A stretch of 36,191 bases of DNA, from assembly GCA_009929055.1 (NCBI GenBank), contig SABI01000002.1, forward strand, positions 1 through 36,191. The letters run 5' to 3'. Numbering within the stretch: the first letter of the stretch is position 1; the number at the start of each line of letters is the position of its first letter. Source of the DNA: Spirochaetia bacterium (lineage in GTDB: Bacteria; Spirochaetota; Spirochaetia; Sphaerochaetales; Sphaerochaetaceae). The notes under the pieces were generated by a model. That model worked only from the letters and a program-made list of their open reading frames with translations, was not told where the DNA came from and did not search any database. Position numbers and translations under genes: made by a program. Positions 25,783 through 35,704 of this stretch are shown here, piece after piece.

Positions 25783-26699
25783 TGAGTGAAACAGAAAAAA
25801 TTTGGGGATTGACACAAAGTCTTAAAGTTCCTTTAAAGAAGGATACTGAGACTAATACTAAGTTTAGTAAGCTTTTTAAGGATATCGCTGCTAATCAATA
25901 CACTACTCAAGAGAGCCTTCATTTAGTAAATATGATTACTGGTGGAAGACTTGCTCAGTTATTAACTCAACCTTCTTGGGAAGATAGAATAACTAAAGCA
26001 GGTTTAGGCATGATGTATTCTATAAGTGATTCTGTAGACGATAGTATATTACTGCTCTTTCAATACAACCCTCAGACACTTAATGAAAGATTCTCTGTTT
26101 CGTATGCCTATAGACAAAGTTTTTCAGGAGAGCCTACTATCTCAGAGTTTAAAAGTGTTGAACCTCAAAAAGTATATGTTGAATTTTATCTGGATGCTTA
26201 TTCCGATTATGCAGGATTGGATGAATACTTTAGAACACTTCTTTCTGGGTCAGTGCAATCTGCCATGTTACTGACTGATTCAGGAAGTAGGGGAATGAGT
26301 GAACTTGCGTGGGCAGCACAAACCGCAAGGAATAATGCTCTGTATGAACGAGAGGGGCTAAATAAAGACTCTCGTACTCTAAAACCCGCTTTAGATAACC
26401 TAAAACGTTTTACCAAAAATACTGTGTATAGTATTGATAACCTGTTGTTAGACTATGACTTGGAATTATTAGAAACTACTACTTATTTAGGAGACCCTCC
26501 GCTGTGCGTGTTAAATTGGGGAACATATCAAGATTTCAAATGTGTAGTTAAAGACATGTCTTTTGAACACCTTTTATTTAATCCAAAAACCTTAGACCCT
26601 ATTAGAACTAAGGTTACATTAGAGCTTGAAGAGTTTTATAACCCCTACCTTGAAGCAGCTAAAAAAGCCTTTGATGGTAAAATTGAGGTAAATATATGA
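25782..26699 (+). CDS. CIS_tube-like baseplate/tube adaptor protein
   Basis: LLFQYNPQTLNERFSVSY and PPLCVLNWGTYQDFKCVVKDMSFEHLLFNPKTLDPIRTKVTLELEEF resemble the contractile injection system tube-protein family. Confidence 0.65.
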   Translation: MSETEKIWGLTQSLKVPLKKDTETNTKFSKLFKDIAANQYTTQESLHLVNMITGGRLAQLLTQPSWEDRITKAGLGMMYSISDSVDDSILLLFQYNPQTLNERFSVSYAYRQSFSGEPTISEFKSVEPQKVYVEFYLDAYSDYAGLDEYFRTLLSGSVQSAMLLTDSGSRGMSELAWAAQTARNNALYEREGLNKDSRTLKPALDNLKRFTKNTVYSIDNLLLDYDLELLETTTYLGDPPLCVLNWGTYQDFKCVVKDMSFEHLLFNPKTLDPIRTKVTLELEEFYNPYLEAAKKAFDGKIEVNI

Positions 26700-26941
26700 G
26701 CAGATATAGGAATGTAAAAGAGGGAAACTTCCCCGATAGATATTTAGAAGGTTCTGTAGGTATAAAGGACAAATATCGTTTAACAGGACATCAAAACTTT
26801 CTACCTTACTTAGCCTATAAAGCCTATAATAACTCTCAGTTGTGGCACTTAATTGCGGAAGTTAATGATATTATTGACCCCTTTGATATAGAAGATGGGG
26901 TGCTGTTAATACCTACAGAGGATTTGGCTAATAAAATATGA
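26696..26941 (+). CDS. LysM-like small tail protein
   Basis: 81 aa: YRLTGHQNFLPYLAYKAYNNSQLWHLIAEVNDIIDPFDIEDGVLLIP, LysM-type spacing. Confidence 0.6.
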   Translation: MSRYRNVKEGNFPDRYLEGSVGIKDKYRLTGHQNFLPYLAYKAYNNSQLWHLIAEVNDIIDPFDIEDGVLLIPTEDLANKI

Positions 26942-28608
26942 AACCCTTAGTAGAAATCCTTATATACTCCTTCTTAGAAAAACAGTGGGTAATCTTACGT
27001 AAAGAGTTTTCCTCTATTATAGACTCTGTTAACATAGCCCTACAAGATTTTGATATAGATAACTTCTCTGTTACTATGACCTTTCCTCAGAATTTTTCAC
27101 TATATACAGAGTTCTTAAACTCACCTTATTGGTTAGAGGGAAACCTTATAACTTTTCAAATTGGTTATCTTAACTTTCCTACTAAAAAAACAGTAGTAAT
27201 GAATGGAGTAATTACAGGAAGTAGAGTAAAAGAATCTGTGGAAGAAGTAGTATACACTATTCAAGGAACTGATATGAGTATCTTGTTAAAGGGTAAAGTA
27301 ACTAATGCAGATATTCTTAAAACCCTATCCTCTAACTACATAAAGAATCCAGATACTCGTAATAATGCAGCCGTCTTATTGACTAAAGACATACTTAGAA
27401 AAAATAAGGAAATCCTTTCTGAACTGAATAAAGAAATGCAAGCTATCTATAGTGAAATGCCTGATTTTGGATTAAACTTTACTTCCGACTCTATTCCAGA
27501 TGTATCTGAAGAGGAACTGCGATATAGAAGATTTGTGCATATTAATGACATGAGTAGCTCTGAAAAAATAACTGCTAAGGAAGAGGGGGCAGAATGGGGA
27601 ATAGCAGATAAGCCTGCCAGTCAGCAATTTCTGGAAAGTTTAAAGGCGGGCTCAGGGTATGAAATCTTTACTACCTACATTGAAACTATATCTTCTTTAG
27701 GGGTAATACTCGGAAGAATGTTTTGGTATGATAGTAAATATCAAAAATGCTATTTCAAACGCCCACAAGATATAAATAACAGAAACTCCTTTACGTTTGT
27801 GAAATCTAATCAAATTGGAATAAATCCTTTTGAACGCATCTTAGACTTTGAAGTAGACTATTCTACTCTTGATTCTGTCTGGGCAGTTCAAAGCAGTTTT
27901 GTATCTGTGTATAAAACTTCTGCGGGAGATGTAAGAGTTAAACCTATAATTATTCGTCAGGATTCTGAAAACTTTTCGGAAGAGACTGAAACTAAGGAAA
28001 ATCAGTACACCAACACTGAAATCCCCATCGTTCTTGGTGCTTCGGAATTCTCTTCGTTAATATCTAAAGGATGGGAATTGATACACAGGACATCTCCAGA
28101 CAGTTTTGAGTTAATGAATTCTGCAAACCAGACTTTTTACCTCAAAGAGTTTACTGTAAAAGGTGAACTAAGTATTCAAGGAAACCCCGATATTCGACCA
28201 CATGATATTGTTTGGGTTTTTGGAGTAGGAAACAAATTTGAAGGGGCTTGGTTTGTGTCCTCTGTTATGCACGACCTATCACCAGAAAAGTATATTACTA
28301 CTTTAGAGGTAACTCGAAACATCTTAGCTGTCCCTAAAACTGTAAGTGGAAAATTTATTGAACATGTTAATAAGGTCAAGTTAAACGCACTTGAAAAAAC
28401 AGATGCGTCTGGAGAAGATATCAAGGTAATAGTGCCAAAACAAAACAAAATAAACATTCCAAAAAGTAGACAAGAGAAGTTTTTACAGGATAAATTGAAG
28501 CATAATCCAGAGAAATTTACTGGCACTAAAGAGAAACCATTTTCTCCTATCATTCCAGGAGAACACCCATTTAAGTTAGATTATTTTAACATGCACACCA
28601 ATAATTAG
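26938..28608 (+). CDS. Baseplate hub protein (gpD/XkdQ-like)
   Basis: 556 aa between LysM-like and spike genes; GELSIQGNPDIRPHDIVWVFGVGNKFEGAWFVSSVMHDLSPEKYITTLEVTRN typical of hub proteins. Confidence 0.65.
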   Translation: MKPLVEILIYSFLEKQWVILRKEFSSIIDSVNIALQDFDIDNFSVTMTFPQNFSLYTEFLNSPYWLEGNLITFQIGYLNFPTKKTVVMNGVITGSRVKESVEEVVYTIQGTDMSILLKGKVTNADILKTLSSNYIKNPDTRNNAAVLLTKDILRKNKEILSELNKEMQAIYSEMPDFGLNFTSDSIPDVSEEELRYRRFVHINDMSSSEKITAKEEGAEWGIADKPASQQFLESLKAGSGYEIFTTYIETISSLGVILGRMFWYDSKYQKCYFKRPQDINNRNSFTFVKSNQIGINPFERILDFEVDYSTLDSVWAVQSSFVSVYKTSAGDVRVKPIIIRQDSENFSEETETKENQYTNTEIPIVLGASEFSSLISKGWELIHRTSPDSFELMNSANQTFYLKEFTVKGELSIQGNPDIRPHDIVWVFGVGNKFEGAWFVSSVMHDLSPEKYITTLEVTRNILAVPKTVSGKFIEHVNKVKLNALEKTDASGEDIKVIVPKQNKINIPKSRQEKFLQDKLKHNPEKFTGTKEKPFSPIIPGEHPFKLDYFNMHTNN

Positions 28609-28619
28609 GAGATACTTCA

Positions 28620-29504
28620 ATGCAAACATATTATGGACTTTATAGGGGAATTGTAACAGATAATAGAGATGCTGCAAAAGCGGGAAGGGCTCAAGTTACT
28701 TTACCTGCTTTAGGGACAGAGCCTTTAGTTAACTGGGCAGTTCCACTAAACTCTTATATGATAGGTCTTTCACAAGGGCAAATGATTATCCCTGAAATAG
28801 GCACTAAGGTTTGGATAGAGTTTGAAAACGGGAATATAAACTACCCTGTGTACTCTTTAGCTTCTTGGCTCGGACATGACTGCTACAATGGTTTAGAAGA
28901 TGTTGAAACAGAGCAGGTATATGAAGAAGATTTACCTATTTCTAAGTACATGTTTAGAAGTAAAAACTTATTTGTAAGGCTAAATGAAAGAGATGGGAAT
29001 GTTGAATTTGTTCGTCAAGATATTGATGAAACATCAACATGGTGGCAGAAGGTTAAGAGATATATATCTGTTGTGCTTAATAAAGACTTTTTAGAGATAA
29101 AAAAATTCAATGAAACTTCTTCCAGTTTTCAGGGAGATGAAGAACCTACCCTGTTAGGTAAAATTAGCTTGACAAATAATGCCTTCTCTGTAGATATGTT
29201 TAATGATAATGGAGAACCCTTTGGTAAGGTAATCCTAACACCACAAGGGATAGAGCTTAAGTTTTCTGTTAATGGTGAAGAGAAATCTAAAATACTGCTA
29301 AATGCAGAAGGAGTTAAAATAATGTCCCAAGCTAAGGTTACAGTAGAAGCCAACTCTGAAGTAGCTGTTAATGCTCCAAACGTTAATATATCAGCTCAGA
29401 CTAAAATAAATGGAGCAGGAACAGGTATGCCAGGATTTTGTAAACTACCTTTGTGCGCATTTACAGGGGCTGTTCATACAACTGATACTGTAGGGATGTC
29501 ATAA
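28620..29504 (+). CDS. Baseplate spike protein (gp5/gpV OB-fold type)
   Basis: YYGLYRGIVTDNRDAAKAGRAQVTLPAL...IPEIGTKVWIEFENGNINYPVY; C-terminal beta-helix-like repeats. Confidence 0.8.
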   Translation: MQTYYGLYRGIVTDNRDAAKAGRAQVTLPALGTEPLVNWAVPLNSYMIGLSQGQMIIPEIGTKVWIEFENGNINYPVYSLASWLGHDCYNGLEDVETEQVYEEDLPISKYMFRSKNLFVRLNERDGNVEFVRQDIDETSTWWQKVKRYISVVLNKDFLEIKKFNETSSSFQGDEEPTLLGKISLTNNAFSVDMFNDNGEPFGKVILTPQGIELKFSVNGEEKSKILLNAEGVKIMSQAKVTVEANSEVAVNAPNVNISAQTKINGAGTGMPGFCKLPLCAFTGAVHTTDTVGMS

Positions 29505-29505
29505 A

Positions 29506-30042
29506 ATGATTTCTGCTTTAGGGCTGAAGAATAAAATTGTAGAGGCTTTACACTATGCCACTTATGAGGATAATCCCCAAATGCTGTTCGCACGAGCGGT
29601 AGAGGATTATTTTAGGGATAACTTAAGGATAGAGGGACAATATGTAGGAATGCTTTCTGCGGGTGTCTCTGACCCCCTTAGTGGAATATATATCGTTGGT
29701 GTGCAAGATGTTTCCATAAATGAAAATTCACTACTTTCTGCGGCTAAAAGCTCCGCTGGATTCAGTCAATGGTATATGATATTACAGTACTTCCTTAAAA
29801 ATATAAGAATGACTACCAATATTCAACAGGTGTTGGTTGCCCAATCGTTTTTAGCCCCGTTTTCCTTGCTTTACTCCAGCACCCCTAACATATCAGAAAT
29901 GACAGATTTTTCATCTATAATGGAAACCATATCAGATAAGCTTATGGGAGACATTCTTCAAGCTCCTCCTTTCAATTCACCTATACCTACCTCAAGCATC
30001 TCTGGTGGGGTAGGAACATTTACAATGATGAGGTATGTATAA
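29506..30042 (+). CDS. Hypothetical baseplate-region protein
   Basis: 178 aa between spike and gp25-like genes. Confidence 0.6.
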   Translation: MISALGLKNKIVEALHYATYEDNPQMLFARAVEDYFRDNLRIEGQYVGMLSAGVSDPLSGIYIVGVQDVSINENSLLSAAKSSAGFSQWYMILQYFLKNIRMTTNIQQVLVAQSFLAPFSLLYSSTPNISEMTDFSSIMETISDKLMGDILQAPPFNSPIPTSSISGGVGTFTMMRYV

Positions 30043-30404
30043 TGAGAGGATTTATCTTTCCATTAAGCGTTTCTAATAACTCTCTTCTTGAAAGCTCAGA
30101 AACTAACTCGTCTTTTGAAAGTTCGATTAAAGGCAAAATTAAGATGCTTATTACTACAGGACAGTCTAGCAGACCTTATTGTGGAGATTATGGTCTTGGA
30201 TTAGAAAAAGTATTCTCTATGTTAGGGGGAAATGTTAACTCTTTTAAGCAGGATTTAGTGGATAAAGTAAACAAGTTTATTCCTGAAGTAAAGCTATCTC
30301 TTACAGATGTTACTATTGAGTCAGATTCAGAGGGAAAATTGGGTATAAACATAACTTACCCTGAAAGAGATTTAGACTTAATGATATCGTTTCAATTATT
30401 TTAG
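30042..30404 (+). CDS. Baseplate wedge protein, gp25-like
   Basis: FESSIKGKIKMLITTGQSSRPYCGDYGLGLEKVF matches the gp25/GPW pattern. Confidence 0.78.
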   Translation: MRGFIFPLSVSNNSLLESSETNSSFESSIKGKIKMLITTGQSSRPYCGDYGLGLEKVFSMLGGNVNSFKQDLVDKVNKFIPEVKLSLTDVTIESDSEGKLGINITYPERDLDLMISFQLF

Positions 30405-30412
30405 AGGTTTTT

Positions 30413-31996
30413 GTGAAGAAAGATTTTGAAGCTATCCGCCTTGAAATGTATAAGATTGTTTATGCGTTTCAAAAAGGTTTAGGGGAAAATAGCCAAATAA
30501 CTCAAACAGACCTATTAGACATCTTTATAGATGCTATAGCGGGGGTATACGACCATTTACAATACTTTTTTGATAAGGTAGTAAAAGCAGCAAATCCAGC
30601 CATAGTGTTATATCATAAAAACAGTGAAAACTTTCCTGAATTTCACGAGCTCCTAAAACTTTTTAGGTATAGGGAGTTGGACAACTATACTAAAGCATCG
30701 TTACCACTCTCCTTTTACCGAGAGTTCTATATCGGAAAAGACTTAGAGCTAGGAGTATTAGCAGAATATACAGAAGAGATTGCTCTACTAATAGATAAAG
30801 ACTTGACTGTTTTTAGTAGAGATAAACTATTAAGAGCCTTGTTAGAGGCGTGGCTTTACGTTATTAGAGACATAGATAAATACTTTTTAAGGCTGCTTGA
30901 CGAATTAGATATAGAGGGGGAGAGTTGTGGAAATTCCTCTGGATATGCAGAATTATTTGGATTCCCGCTCTATCAAGAATTGCCTCTTACAGCTAATGTA
31001 ATCTACAGCAAAACTAAGGAAAGCAGTATAGACGCAGGCGATGCTATAGAGATTGAAGGGGAAAAGTGGGTGCCAGTAGAAAGCATAAGTTTTCCTTATC
31101 ATAACAATGTCGCTTTTAGTGAAAAAGTAATGTTTATTGATAGTAATAAAACCTCTATAATCGTTAGACGCAAATGTACAAACAGAGTGGGAGACCTACT
31201 GTTATTAGTGGGGGTTGGATGGAGAAGATATGCTGTAATAACAGGAATCATTAGAACAAGTATATATGCTGAATATGCTATTGAGTATTCAGGAGAACTT
31301 CCTGCTGACCCCGACTACTGTGTAAGAGTATCTAATATAGAACAAAGGGAAAATAAAATAGAGATTTTCTATACTTCAGGCTTCTTAAATCAAATTATCA
31401 AACTACAAGACGTTTGCTTTAAACCTGAAAAAGGTATAAAAAATGCTCTGTTAAAAATAACTGTGGGGTCTATAGAATTAGAGTATACGTATTATTTAGA
31501 AGAAGTAGGAAATTATTATACTTATAGGGTGGATGGAGATGGCAACTGCTACATAGTGTTATTGAATACCTATGATTTTGATTTACCTATTAAAGTAGAA
31601 TATTGGCAGAATTCTGTAAAAAGCATTAGTAGCGGGGTATATTTAGCTGACAAGGTATCCGTAGAGATATTAGAAGATTGCGCTGTTGAAAAAGATAGGC
31701 ATTTTTATGAAATTGATACAAGTTGTTCAGTGTCAAAAGAGGGGTTTGCTAAAAAGTTTCTAAAGGAATATATCATTGATATGCAAGATTGGTATTTCCA
31801 ATCCTCTATGAATAAAGAGTATTGGAATAATGTACTTAATTGGGTCTACCCAGTTGAAATAACTAAGGTAAGTAGCTTAGATATACACATAAAATCTACT
31901 ATCCCTAAAACATACTATCAAAGAAAGTCTATTGCAGCCCTATACTTGTTAATATATGCAGGACAGAAAACGTTTATTCAACAGGATTTAACATGA
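30413..31996 (+). CDS. Baseplate J-like protein (tentative)
   Basis: GTG start; 527 aa in the gpJ/gp6 position directly after gp25. Confidence 0.5.
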   Translation: MKKDFEAIRLEMYKIVYAFQKGLGENSQITQTDLLDIFIDAIAGVYDHLQYFFDKVVKAANPAIVLYHKNSENFPEFHELLKLFRYRELDNYTKASLPLSFYREFYIGKDLELGVLAEYTEEIALLIDKDLTVFSRDKLLRALLEAWLYVIRDIDKYFLRLLDELDIEGESCGNSSGYAELFGFPLYQELPLTANVIYSKTKESSIDAGDAIEIEGEKWVPVESISFPYHNNVAFSEKVMFIDSNKTSIIVRRKCTNRVGDLLLLVGVGWRRYAVITGIIRTSIYAEYAIEYSGELPADPDYCVRVSNIEQRENKIEIFYTSGFLNQIIKLQDVCFKPEKGIKNALLKITVGSIELEYTYYLEEVGNYYTYRVDGDGNCYIVLLNTYDFDLPIKVEYWQNSVKSISSGVYLADKVSVEILEDCAVEKDRHFYEIDTSCSVSKEGFAKKFLKEYIIDMQDWYFQSSMNKEYWNNVLNWVYPVEITKVSSLDIHIKSTIPKTYYQRKSIAALYLLIYAGQKTFIQQDLT

Positions 31997-32529
31997 GATA
32001 CATAGATAATAATTTAGTTTCTGAAGTTGAACCCATAGTAAGTATTCTAAAAGATAAATTTTTTCCTGCCTCTCTAAGATTTACAGAAGATGCTACCCAC
32101 AATTCATTAATTGAGGTATTATTAAATTACTTGCTCCTACCCTTTGCTGAAGAGATATATATAGTTAAGGACGTAATAGGCTTAAAATCCTTAGAAAAAG
32201 AACAGCTAGACCTCTTAGAGCAGTACTTTCAAAATAATTTACATCTTGTAGAGGATTTTAAGAATGTTTTAGAGAGTACAGCAGAAAGCGTTTATGACCC
32301 GTCTTTAGACACCTCAGATGTTTGGAATGAAAAGACGGTTTATTACTTTCAATCTTTATTGCCCACTTTGAATAACTATACTGAAGTTAAAATAGAAGAG
32401 TTTCTAACTTCAGGAAATGTTGAAGAAGATTTTATCTACAATTTAACTATAGGGTGGGAAGGTTTTAATGTTCCAATACTTACACCTTTACCAGAAGATA
32501 TAACTCAAGGAGTATATGATGAATTATGA
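31993..32529 (+). CDS. Putative baseplate/tail protein (gpI-like position)
   Basis: 178 aa after the gpJ-like gene; overlaps the next start. Confidence 0.4.
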   Translation: MRYIDNNLVSEVEPIVSILKDKFFPASLRFTEDATHNSLIEVLLNYLLLPFAEEIYIVKDVIGLKSLEKEQLDLLEQYFQNNLHLVEDFKNVLESTAESVYDPSLDTSDVWNEKTVYYFQSLLPTLNNYTEVKIEEFLTSGNVEEDFIYNLTIGWEGFNVPILTPLPEDITQGVYDEL

Positions 32530-34429
32530 TTTACCAGAAGTCCCTAATACAAAAGATATAAAAGCAGTTATTGGGAATAGAGTACCCTTTTTAAGCAAAA
32601 ATCTTTCTACTTTATTAGAGATACGGAGACGTAATGCAAATAAAGGTTTTTTGGCTTTATTAGGTAAAGACTCTGAGTTTAAAGGAGTCCATGTTACTGA
32701 TAACTTATTCAAAGTTACAGGGGTAGCTTCTAACGGAGCAGTGACAGTTGAAAAGAGCGCAGGACATTTGTTCTTAAATGGTGAAGCAGTTTATGTAGAT
32801 ACCAGCAGTTTAATTATAGATGAGTTTAATAACAGCGAAGATACTTTCTCGATTTTCTTAGACTATGAAACTGAATTTTATCACAACGTTGAAGATGATT
32901 CTCCCGTTGTTGGTTTGGAGGAGACTGTTGCTCGTCAACGCCTTGTATGGACATTAAGTCAAGAAACAGGGGTTGGAGTTCAAGATACAATAAAGTGGGA
33001 CAGCACTAAAGAGGAACAGCATGGAAAAATTCTTTTATGCCAAGTGACTAATTTTACAACTTCTCCAACCTATACAGATAAGAGATATTTTGTAGGGATT
33101 CCCTATTTTAATACAAGAAGATTTACCAATCTCTATAACATCTTAGACTCGCTTAAATACTTGGATGAAGATGGTATTACTGAGAGGACTTTTGTTACTG
33201 AAGAAATTCCACAAACTCCAAAAGGAATAACAGTATACAGCGTTAATATCCTAAAAGACAGCTTAAAAGAATACAACATTCTTAGAGATAAGGTTCTTTT
33301 AAGAGATGCAGCCAATATCTCTGTAAACAACTCCTCTGTCTCTATAGTAGCTTTAGAGAGCTTAAATACTTTAGCTACCCTAATAGGTTCTGGAGGCTTT
33401 ACTGAAGCTAAAGCTAAAATAGAGGGAATTAATGTATCTACAGACCCCCTTCAAATTGAAGATGCGGGACAGGATTTTGTGGCTTTGGGGGTGGAAAGTG
33501 GAGATACTATTTATAACGTTATTACCCGTTCTGTTGGAAGCATCTCATCTGTTGACGAACATAGATTAGGCGTAGAGGGTATTACATTCAATACTGATGA
33601 TAAATACGCTATACCTAAAGGCGACATAAGTGAGAGCATTGAAGCACACTATTTTATTGGAAAGCTCTCTATGGAAGAGTATGAGGCTTTATATAATGCT
33701 TCCTCGTTAGGGGGTTTTAATGAAACTATAGGTAACAATACTTCTGGGTTAATTGGCGCACGAATTTCTGATAGAGAACAAAGCAATATTAGAATAAGCC
33801 AACTTGAAGCAGATATTAGAGAAGAGTTTAGTATCAGTTCTGCGGATGTAAAATATTTCTTAAGATTATCTTGGGAAGAGCCTACTCTACAGTCTGATAA
33901 TTCAACTCCTCTAACACAGGATATCGTTTCTGCCGCTATTAGGGTTGTGAAGGTTAATAAACTTTCGGAAGGGGAAAAGAACACTGTATTAGGAAAAGAT
34001 ACTATAGACTCTGCTATTGTCGAAGCGCGTAGGCTTGTTGATGATACTTATGAAGTGGCTACTAAACTTAAAAAGTATTCCCCAGCCTTACAGAAGAGCT
34101 TTTATGAAGAAATCCCTGTAGGGAAAATATTTACTTTCCCTGTTAAGTGGAATGACTCTTATTTAATCTATATAGCCCCCATTACTGAATATGGAATTAT
34201 CGGGGCTTGGAAACCTATATATGTTGATGTCTCAGCAGAAACTATTCAAGGAAGAAGTATATTAGATGATTTCAAAGAAGATATGCAACTTGAAAGAAAG
34301 AAAGATGAAGTACTATTCTCTGCTTATGCAAGAAGCATTGATGAGCAACAATTCCAACTTAATAGGGTACTGGCTACAGTTCCTACTACCCTTCAAGTAA
34401 AAACAATGATTGATAATAGTGCAACATGA
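32519..34429 (+). CDS. Tail fibre or baseplate-associated protein
   Basis: About 636 aa; position upstream of fibre genes. Confidence 0.5.
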   Translation: MNYDLPEVPNTKDIKAVIGNRVPFLSKNLSTLLEIRRRNANKGFLALLGKDSEFKGVHVTDNLFKVTGVASNGAVTVEKSAGHLFLNGEAVYVDTSSLIIDEFNNSEDTFSIFLDYETEFYHNVEDDSPVVGLEETVARQRLVWTLSQETGVGVQDTIKWDSTKEEQHGKILLCQVTNFTTSPTYTDKRYFVGIPYFNTRRFTNLYNILDSLKYLDEDGITERTFVTEEIPQTPKGITVYSVNILKDSLKEYNILRDKVLLRDAANISVNNSSVSIVALESLNTLATLIGSGGFTEAKAKIEGINVSTDPLQIEDAGQDFVALGVESGDTIYNVITRSVGSISSVDEHRLGVEGITFNTDDKYAIPKGDISESIEAHYFIGKLSMEEYEALYNASSLGGFNETIGNNTSGLIGARISDREQSNIRISQLEADIREEFSISSADVKYFLRLSWEEPTLQSDNSTPLTQDIVSAAIRVVKVNKLSEGEKNTVLGKDTIDSAIVEARRLVDDTYEVATKLKKYSPALQKSFYEEIPVGKIFTFPVKWNDSYLIYIAPITEYGIIGAWKPIYVDVSAETIQGRSILDDFKEDMQLERKKDEVLFSAYARSIDEQQFQLNRVLATVPTTLQVKTMIDNSAT

Positions 34430-35310
34430 GAGTAGTTTGGTTTTTCGGTAAAGAATATTCTGGAAAAATAGGTACAATTATTAATACCTATTCAGGAGAA
34501 ACTATGCCTTCTATCTGTAAGGTAGACATGTATGGTAATGGGGAATTTTACGTTAATAAAGATGGTCTTTATAAAGTAATATTCTCTCAAGGGTCTCCGT
34601 TTGAAGTGCCTGTAGGAAATCCCTCTAATTGGAGTTTATCAGAGGTAGGAAATGTATTAGCTACTCCTGAACTATTCGTAGTATATAAACACAGTGATAC
34701 TGTACTATATTTTGAACTTATCTGGTTAGACGATAATTCTACTTCTGTAGATTATGAGCTTCAAGAAAAAATTGATGATGCGGTATTCCTCCCTTTACAA
34801 ATAGAGGCTAAAAGCCATTCAGTTATCTTAAGTAAGCCTCTTGACTCTATCTATACTTATAGAGTCAGAGCTAAAACCAAAACTGCGCAAAGTAATTGGT
34901 CTAATTTAGTTGAAGTATATACTTGTTTACAAGCATTTCCTTACACGTATGTAGCGTATTCGGCAGATGCTTTAGGAAATAATTTTAGTTTGGAATATAA
35001 TTCTGAGATACATACTTATGTTGGTATTAGAATTACTAATGAAATCATAGAGAATTTAGAGGCTCACCATTTTGCAGGGTTGTGGAAACGCATAGGAGAA
35101 GAGCAGCCTCAACAGTGGTATACTTACGTGGCTTATGCCTCTGATGATGCAGGAGCAGATTTCTCTCTTTCCTACGATTCTGCTGTACACACATTTTTAG
35201 CTACAAAAAGCACTTCTGTATACATTGCCAATCCTACGGTGAATGATTTTATCGGACTCTGGCGAACTATTGGTACAGGTGAAGAGGTTTGGGATGGTGG
35301 AATATGGTAG
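34426..35310 (+). CDS. Tail fibre protein with FN3-like segment and two C-terminal repeats
   Basis: YELQEKIDDAVFLP...YRVRAKTKTAQSNWSNLVEVYT FN3-like; repeats TYVAYSADALGNNFSLEYNSEIHTYVG.../TYVAYASDDAGADFSLSYDSAVHTFLA.... Confidence 0.6.
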   Translation: MRVVWFFGKEYSGKIGTIINTYSGETMPSICKVDMYGNGEFYVNKDGLYKVIFSQGSPFEVPVGNPSNWSLSEVGNVLATPELFVVYKHSDTVLYFELIWLDDNSTSVDYELQEKIDDAVFLPLQIEAKSHSVILSKPLDSIYTYRVRAKTKTAQSNWSNLVEVYTCLQAFPYTYVAYSADALGNNFSLEYNSEIHTYVGIRITNEIIENLEAHHFAGLWKRIGEEQPQQWYTYVAYASDDAGADFSLSYDSAVHTFLATKSTSVYIANPTVNDFIGLWRTIGTGEEVWDGGIW

Positions 35311-35477
35311 GGGATATATCGGAAGTGGAAGAGCGTCTGGGCACACTGGAGGATATGATGCAAGCATTGCAAAATAATGGGAAAGTAACGGGGGGAGATA
35401 TCTATATTCAGGACACTCCGCCCACAACGCCAAATGAAAATGACATTTGGTTTGATTTAAGTCAGATTACTAGATGA
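35304..35477 (+). CDS. Small tail-fibre-associated protein
   Basis: MVGDISEVEERLGTLEDMMQALQNNGKVTGGDIYIQDTPPTTPNENDIWFDLSQITR; ATG 35304 overlaps the previous stop. Confidence 0.5.
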   Translation: MVGDISEVEERLGTLEDMMQALQNNGKVTGGDIYIQDTPPTTPNENDIWFDLSQITR

Positions 35478-35487
35478 GTAAAATAGA

Positions 35488-35610
35488 ATGGGAATCAAGA
35501 AAATAGAAGTTTACTCGCAAATTTATCTGTACACGAAAGAATATGTTGACTTCTTTCTTAGCTCACAGGTAAGCGAGCCTGAAGTAGAGGCGGGTGCTGG
35601 TGCAGATTAG
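35488..35610 (+). CDS. Small ORF, 40 aa
   Basis: MGIKKIEVYSQIYLYTKEYVDFFLSSQVSEPEVEAGAGAD; weak ribosome binding site. Confidence 0.35.
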   Translation: MGIKKIEVYSQIYLYTKEYVDFFLSSQVSEPEVEAGAGAD

Positions 35611-35695
35611 TACTGAAGGACTAATAGGTGAAGACCCATTGAATTATGAACAAATATCAATTTACAAGGCTCTCCTGGATTGTGGAGAGTGGTAA
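35594..35695 (+). CDS. Small ORF, 33 aa, GTG start
   Basis: VLVQISTEGLIGEDPLNYEQISIYKALLDCGEW; overlaps the preceding small ORF in another frame. Confidence 0.3.
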   Translation: MLVQISTEGLIGEDPLNYEQISIYKALLDCGEW

Positions 35696-35704
35696 GGAGT
35701 AAAA

